In this document: positions 14,292 to 15,886 of the stretch, piece after piece
Numbering within the stretch: the first letter of the stretch is position 1
Layout: every line of letters begins with the position of its first letter
From: Alphaproteobacteria bacterium
GTDB taxonomy: Bacteria; Pseudomonadota; Alphaproteobacteria; ATCC43930; CGMCC-115725
Assembly: GCA_030039775.1 (NCBI GenBank)
Contig: JASHUX010000006.1
Location: forward strand, 1 to 15,886
Reading direction: 5' to 3'
Length of the DNA: 15,886 bases
Position numbers and translations under genes: made by a program
Notes under the pieces: generated by a model
Seen by the model: the letters and a program-made list of their open reading frames with translations, nothing else
The model's database searches: none
Told to the model about the DNA's origin: nothing

Positions 14292-15281
14292 ATGTCCGCG
14301 CAAACCGCTTATTCCGTCGACGCCTCTCAGCCCGATAACTACTACGGCTATCGCAGCTTCAAGAAAGGCAAGTTCGCGTTCCGCCGCGACGAGTATTTCG
14401 TCCATATCGACTGGCCGAAGGGCAGCCACACGCTGCCCGCCGACGCGTTCCTGCGCGCGCTCCAGCGCGACGTGGCGTGGAACTTCTTCTACGGCACCGT
14501 GAATTTCGACAGCGTGTTCGGCACGCTCAATCATTACGGCACCGTCGACATGTTCTGCGGCACCTTCAACGACGCCTATAAGGAAGGCGGTCTCGACTAC
14601 ATGGAGACCTACAAGTCGGAAGACTTGATGACGACCTTCAAGGCGATCCTCGACGATTGGACCAACGCCGGCTACGACCCGTTCGCGGCCCCCGAGGAAA
14701 CCAAAATGGCGTTCGGCCGCAAGGACGGCGACAACAAGAAGGCGATCGAGCGGTTGCGTGTCACGGCGAACCGCATGGTCGGAATCCCCGGCGACACGCC
14801 GCCGCGTACCGACGCGATGGGCTATCCGGTCAACCGCCAGTTCGCCGATGTCGAGCAGGACAAGCCCGAGGTCTATCCCGAGCCCGGCTTCGAGAAAGAG
14901 GTCGCCGGGTTCAATCTGTTCGCCTATCTCTCGCGCTCCGACGTCACCTGGAATCCGTCGGTGTGCTCGGTGGTGAAGGAATCGCTCTACTGCCCGACCT
15001 CGGAGGAATTTACCCTCCCGGTCGAGCACGGCAACGACCGCGTCGAGTGGTTCATGCAAATGTCCGACGAGATCGTGTGGGTGGTGAAGGACAAGGAGAC
15101 CGGCCGCCCGCGGGCGCGCGTCACCTGCAAGCCCGGCGACATTTGCGCCATGCCGGCCGACATCCGTCACCAGGGTTTCTCGCCGAAGCGCTCGATGCTG
15201 CTGGTGTGGGAGAACGCGTCGAACGAAATCCCAAAGCTCATTAACGAGGGCAAGGCGCCGGTCGTCCCGGTGAAGTTCTGA
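14292..15281 (+). CDS. Hydroquinone 1,2-dioxygenase, large subunit (PnpD/HapD/HqdB type)
   Basis: This is the catalytic subunit, 329 residues (about 37-38 kDa), the size reported for the large subunit of type II hydroquinone dioxygenases from p-nitrophenol, 4-hydroxyacetophenone and nonylphenol degraders. From memory, PnpD binds Fe(II) through Asn258, Glu262 and His303. Here Asn248 and Glu252 (in EHGNDRVEWF) and His293 (in DIRHQGF) keep exactly that spacing, shifted by ten. The N-terminal half (WNFFYGTVNFDSVFGTLNHY, TVDMFCGTFNDAY) packs against the small subunit in this family. AGGAG lies before the ATG. The product would join the maleylacetate/beta-ketoadipate route; the next enzymes are not in the window. 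Confidence 0.85.
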   Translation: MSAQTAYSVDASQPDNYYGYRSFKKGKFAFRRDEYFVHIDWPKGSHTLPADAFLRALQRDVAWNFFYGTVNFDSVFGTLNHYGTVDMFCGTFNDAYKEGGLDYMETYKSEDLMTTFKAILDDWTNAGYDPFAAPEETKMAFGRKDGDNKKAIERLRVTANRMVGIPGDTPPRTDAMGYPVNRQFADVEQDKPEVYPEPGFEKEVAGFNLFAYLSRSDVTWNPSVCSVVKESLYCPTSEEFTLPVEHGNDRVEWFMQMSDEIVWVVKDKETGRPRARVTCKPGDICAMPADIRHQGFSPKRSMLLVWENASNEIPKLINEGKAPVVPVKF

Positions 15282-15296
15282 CGCCCAGCCCAGGCC

Positions 15297-15886
15297 ATGC
15301 CCGCGCCGCGTTTTGAACCGGAAAGACGAACCGGCCCAATCTCGTTCGGCCCGCCGCTTCGCTTCGAGGCCGACATCTACGATTGCGAAGCCGAGGGCAC
15401 AATTCCCGACACGCTCCGCGGCACGTTTTATCGCGTCGGCCCCAACCGGCAGTACCCGGCTCGCTACAAAGACGATTCGCCGTTTAACGGCGACGGCATG
15501 GTGTCGATGTTCCGCATCGCTGACGGCCACGTACAGTTCAAATGCCGGTGGGTTCGGACGGCGCGGCTGATCGCCGAACAAGAGGCGCGGCGGGCGCTAT
15601 TCGGCCTTTATCGCAATCAGTACACCAACTTCCCGGAGGCGCGGGATATCCCCCTCTATACCGCCAACACGCACATTTATTTTCACGGCGGCAAGCTCCT
15701 GGCGCTGAAAGAAGACGGCCCGCCTTTCGCGATCGATCCGCACACGCTGGAGACCGAGGGGCTATGGGATTTCAACGGCGCGCTTACCAGCGCGACCTTC
15801 ACCGCGCATCCCAAGATCGACATCCACACCGGCGAGATGCTGGCCTTCGGCTACGAGGCCAAAGGGGACGCAACGCGCGACATCGC
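15297..15886 (+). CDS. Carotenoid oxygenase family protein (carotenoid/lignostilbene cleavage dioxygenase), incomplete at right edge
   Basis: These Fe(II) enzymes cleave a carbon-carbon double bond in carotenoids or stilbenes. The 196 residues in the window match the N-terminal part: IPDTLRGTFYRVGPN (36-50), FNGDGMVSMFRI (63-74), ANTHIYFHGGKLLALKEDG (123-141) and TAHPKIDIHTGEMLAFGY (169-186), where His171 would be the first of four iron-binding histidines. Full-length members have about 460-500 residues, so more than half lies beyond the window. The ATG is 15 bases after the dioxygenase stop, pointing to one operon. In that setting an aromatic stilbene-type substrate is more plausible than a carotenoid, but this is inference. 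The Shine-Dalgarno is weak. Confidence 0.85.
   Translation, partial: MPAPRFEPERRTGPISFGPPLRFEADIYDCEAEGTIPDTLRGTFYRVGPNRQYPARYKDDSPFNGDGMVSMFRIADGHVQFKCRWVRTARLIAEQEARRALFGLYRNQYTNFPEARDIPLYTANTHIYFHGGKLLALKEDGPPFAIDPHTLETEGLWDFNGALTSATFTAHPKIDIHTGEMLAFGYEAKGDATRDI

Noticed and set aside
13713..15581. A 622-codon open frame on the minus strand across the hydroquinone dioxygenase genes
   Set aside because: It is the antisense shadow of two well-supported genes in GC-rich DNA: no family resemblance, no ribosome-binding site, and a composition rich in Arg, His, Val and Asp typical of reverse frames.

Overview
The window is GC-rich, gene-dense DNA, most likely from an alphaproteobacterium. The support is protein flavour and gene content: a DUF1489 protein, an AidB-type acyl-CoA dehydrogenase, a 466-residue AhcY, a short MetF-like protein, and the 'CGTC-CCC-GCGAAAGC-GGG' paired palindromic repeats common in this class. 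The genus cannot be fixed from the sequence. No tRNA, rRNA or CRISPR array was seen, and no stretch over about 300 bases lacks a gene.

Region 1 (1-1443) is an IS630-family insertion sequence on the minus strand. It runs off the left edge, and its transposase is split over two frames at an A7 run. Next to it is a small ORF whose open frame continues upstream towards the IS, so it may be the tail of a gene the IS cut. Region 2 (1448-4520, minus strand) is a string of four genes: a secreted protein of unknown function, a small secreted helical protein, aidB and an LprI/DUF1311 protein. A DUF1489 gene faces the other way at 4578 and ends at a clear intrinsic terminator.

Region 3 (5129-12996, plus strand) is a co-directional run centred on the S-adenosylmethionine (SAM) cycle. 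It holds a methyltransferase with an N-terminal helix-turn-helix-like segment, metK, ahcY and a MetF-like reductase. These could make SAM, use it, remove S-adenosylhomocysteine and supply methyl-THF; no methionine synthase is in view. Behind them come a VOC protein, an unrecognised protein, a citrate-synthase-like protein lacking two of the three canonical catalytic residues, and a secreted esterase. A mobile palindromic repeat forms part of the esterase's N-terminal coding sequence.

Region 4 (13015-15886) has ubiX on the minus strand, divergent from an aromatic-catabolism operon. The operon carries a two-subunit hydroquinone 1,2-dioxygenase and a carotenoid-oxygenase-family enzyme (carotenoid or stilbene cleavage) cut by the right edge. 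The large dioxygenase subunit keeps the Asn/Glu/His metal-ligand pattern at the spacing expected for this enzyme class. A pair of similar 12-bp palindromes lies between ubiX and the dioxygenase genes and is a candidate operator. The layout suggests a soil organism that handles lignin- or stilbene-type aromatics through hydroquinone.
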